A stretch of 64,000 nucleotides of DNA, taken from positions 1 through 64,000 of the forward strand of contig JADCLS010000005.1 of NCBI GenBank assembly GCA_026702845.1, given 5' to 3'. The first letter of the stretch is position 1. The number at the start of each line of letters is the position of its first letter. Below, in pieces: positions 63,385-64,000 of this stretch. Source of the stretch: Candidatus Heimdallarchaeota archaeon (GTDB lineage: Archaea > Asgardarchaeota > Heimdallarchaeia > Heimdallarchaeales > Kariarchaeaceae). The translations under genes and the position numbers were made by a program. The notes beneath the pieces were generated by a model that had not been told where the DNA came from, did not search any database, and was given only the letters and a program-made list of their open reading frames with translations.

Positions 63385-63939
63385 ATGGTAAAAATAACTG
63401 ATGTACGCCTGAATGGACGAGGCGGACAAGGTGCTGTAACTGCATCACGTTTACTAGGTGAAGCCGCGATCATGGAGGGTCAATATGTACATGCCTTCCC
63501 TAATTTCGGTCCCGAGAGAGCTGGGGCACCTGTAACATCCTTTACAAGGATCTGTCCCGAAAAATTTACTGAGAAAACCGAGGTTTACTACCCCGATGCT
63601 GTATGTGTCATAGATCCTTCCCTTCTTGGGAGTGTCAATGTAGCCAGTGGGCTCAAACCGGGTGGCACCATCATCTGCAACTACCCTGGGGATATGGATA
63701 GTCTAAAATCATATTTTGAAGGTGTGGATGCTAAGATCTACAAAGTTGATGGTACCAAGATCGCCATGGAAGAGCTAGGCGTGAACAAACCCAATATGGT
63801 CATGCTAGGTGCACTGCTGAAAGTGGTTCCACTGGTCAAGCTTGAGAACCTGATCTCTGTAACCAGAGGCAAATTTAACGAGGCAGTGGGGGAGAAAAAC
63901 GCCAAGGCCATGCAAAGAGCCTATGATGAGGTAGAATAG
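63385..63939 (+). CDS. porG: 2-oxoacid:ferredoxin oxidoreductase, gamma subunit
   Basis: A 184-residue subunit of pyruvate- or related 2-oxoacid:ferredoxin oxidoreductase, which makes acyl-CoA, CO2 and reduced ferredoxin. Pattern: EVRLNGRGGQGAVTASRLLGEAA-like start, AFPNFGPERAGAPVTSFTRI (CoA/domain III contact), VCVIDPSLL, and a C-terminal NMVMLGALLKV. The order gamma then delta matches the archaeal porGDAB operon. Only the first two genes lie in the window, so the keto acid cannot be fixed. Confidence 0.92.
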   Translation: MVKITDVRLNGRGGQGAVTASRLLGEAAIMEGQYVHAFPNFGPERAGAPVTSFTRICPEKFTEKTEVYYPDAVCVIDPSLLGSVNVASGLKPGGTIICNYPGDMDSLKSYFEGVDAKIYKVDGTKIAMEELGVNKPNMVMLGALLKVVPLVKLENLISVTRGKFNEAVGEKNAKAMQRAYDEVE

Positions 63940-63940
63940 A

Positions 63941-64000
63941 ATGAGAGAGAAGATAATTCCTGAAGAGTTGAAAACTTGGACTACTGAGAAATGGGGATCC
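63941..64000 (+). CDS. porD: 2-oxoacid:ferredoxin oxidoreductase delta subunit, partial
   Basis: ATG 63941 follows the porG stop by one base. The 20 visible residues (MREKIIPEELKTWTTEKWGS) are cut by the window end. Position in the operon and the start pattern suggest the two-[4Fe-4S] ferredoxin-like delta subunit; its cluster cysteines lie beyond the window. Confidence 0.6.
   Translation, partial: MREKIIPEELKTWTTEKWGS

Overview
The window looks like a chromosomal segment of an archaeon, most plausibly an Asgard archaeon (Heimdallarchaeia-like; this is inferred from gene content, with no rRNA present to confirm it). Archaeal signs are an archaeal-type GluRS, a Sec11-type signal peptidase, a class III-signal pilin, RadA, Orc1/Cdc6, a Xer recombinase, an intron-less tRNA-Lys without encoded CCA, TATA boxes about 26 nt before leaderless starts, and frequent GTG/TTG starts. 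Asgard-like signs are a ubiquitin-fold protein, three RING-like zinc-finger proteins, several leucine-rich-repeat proteins, longin/roadblock-like domains in four proteins, Get3, and a candidate TRAP-beta-like protein. I see no rRNA, CRISPR array, transposase or prophage.

Layout. 0-11 kb: a ubiquitin-like protein, a P-type ATPase with an altered ion site, an MFS transporter, a TPR-longin protein, GluRS, an aldo-keto reductase and an Ard1/RimI acetyltransferase. 11-16 kb: a membrane and secretion block on the + strand, consisting of a site-2-protease-like pseudoenzyme, a signal peptidase with a long exported extension, a palindrome-controlled pilin, a TRAP-beta-like protein and Get3. 16-22.5 kb: metabolism (aroC-asd-lysC, a class V cysteine-desulfurase-like enzyme, purH). 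22.6-24.6 kb: a vWA protein with Ro60-like architecture beside an unannotated structured RNA candidate that has its own promoter and U-tract terminator. 24.8-39 kb: RadA, zinc-finger, PEBP, LRR and transporter genes, Orc1/Cdc6, acetyltransferases and a glycosylase-like protein. 39.4-47.9 kb: tRNA-Lys, DsrE, a theta-carbonic-anhydrase (LCIB) protein, a longin-polytopic membrane fusion, a flotillin and two paralogous membrane RING proteins. 47.9-52.7 kb: a degenerate 15-bp-period repeat, then an ECF-type transporter (S-T-A) whose ATPase has lost most catalytic residues. 53-57.2 kb: an NSUN/PUA-like protein without catalytic cysteines, facing a DUF885 peptidase across 1.4 kb of very AT-rich DNA with regularly spaced CATATG sites. 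57.3-64 kb: an RNA-like hairpin series, Xer, an LRR protein, an ATCGAT cluster, an alpha/beta hydrolase, two receiver-longin response regulators, and the start of a 2-oxoacid:ferredoxin oxidoreductase operon.

Themes. (1) Enzyme folds kept while catalytic residues are lost: S2P-like, NSUN-like, EcfA-like, and the ion site of the P-type ATPase. (2) Eukaryote-style membrane and protein-handling parts: Ub-fold, RING, longin, Get3 and TRAP-beta-like proteins. (3) Non-coding structure outside genes: two candidate RNAs and three clusters of short palindromes. The most system-like candidate is the Ro60-like protein with its adjacent structured RNA.
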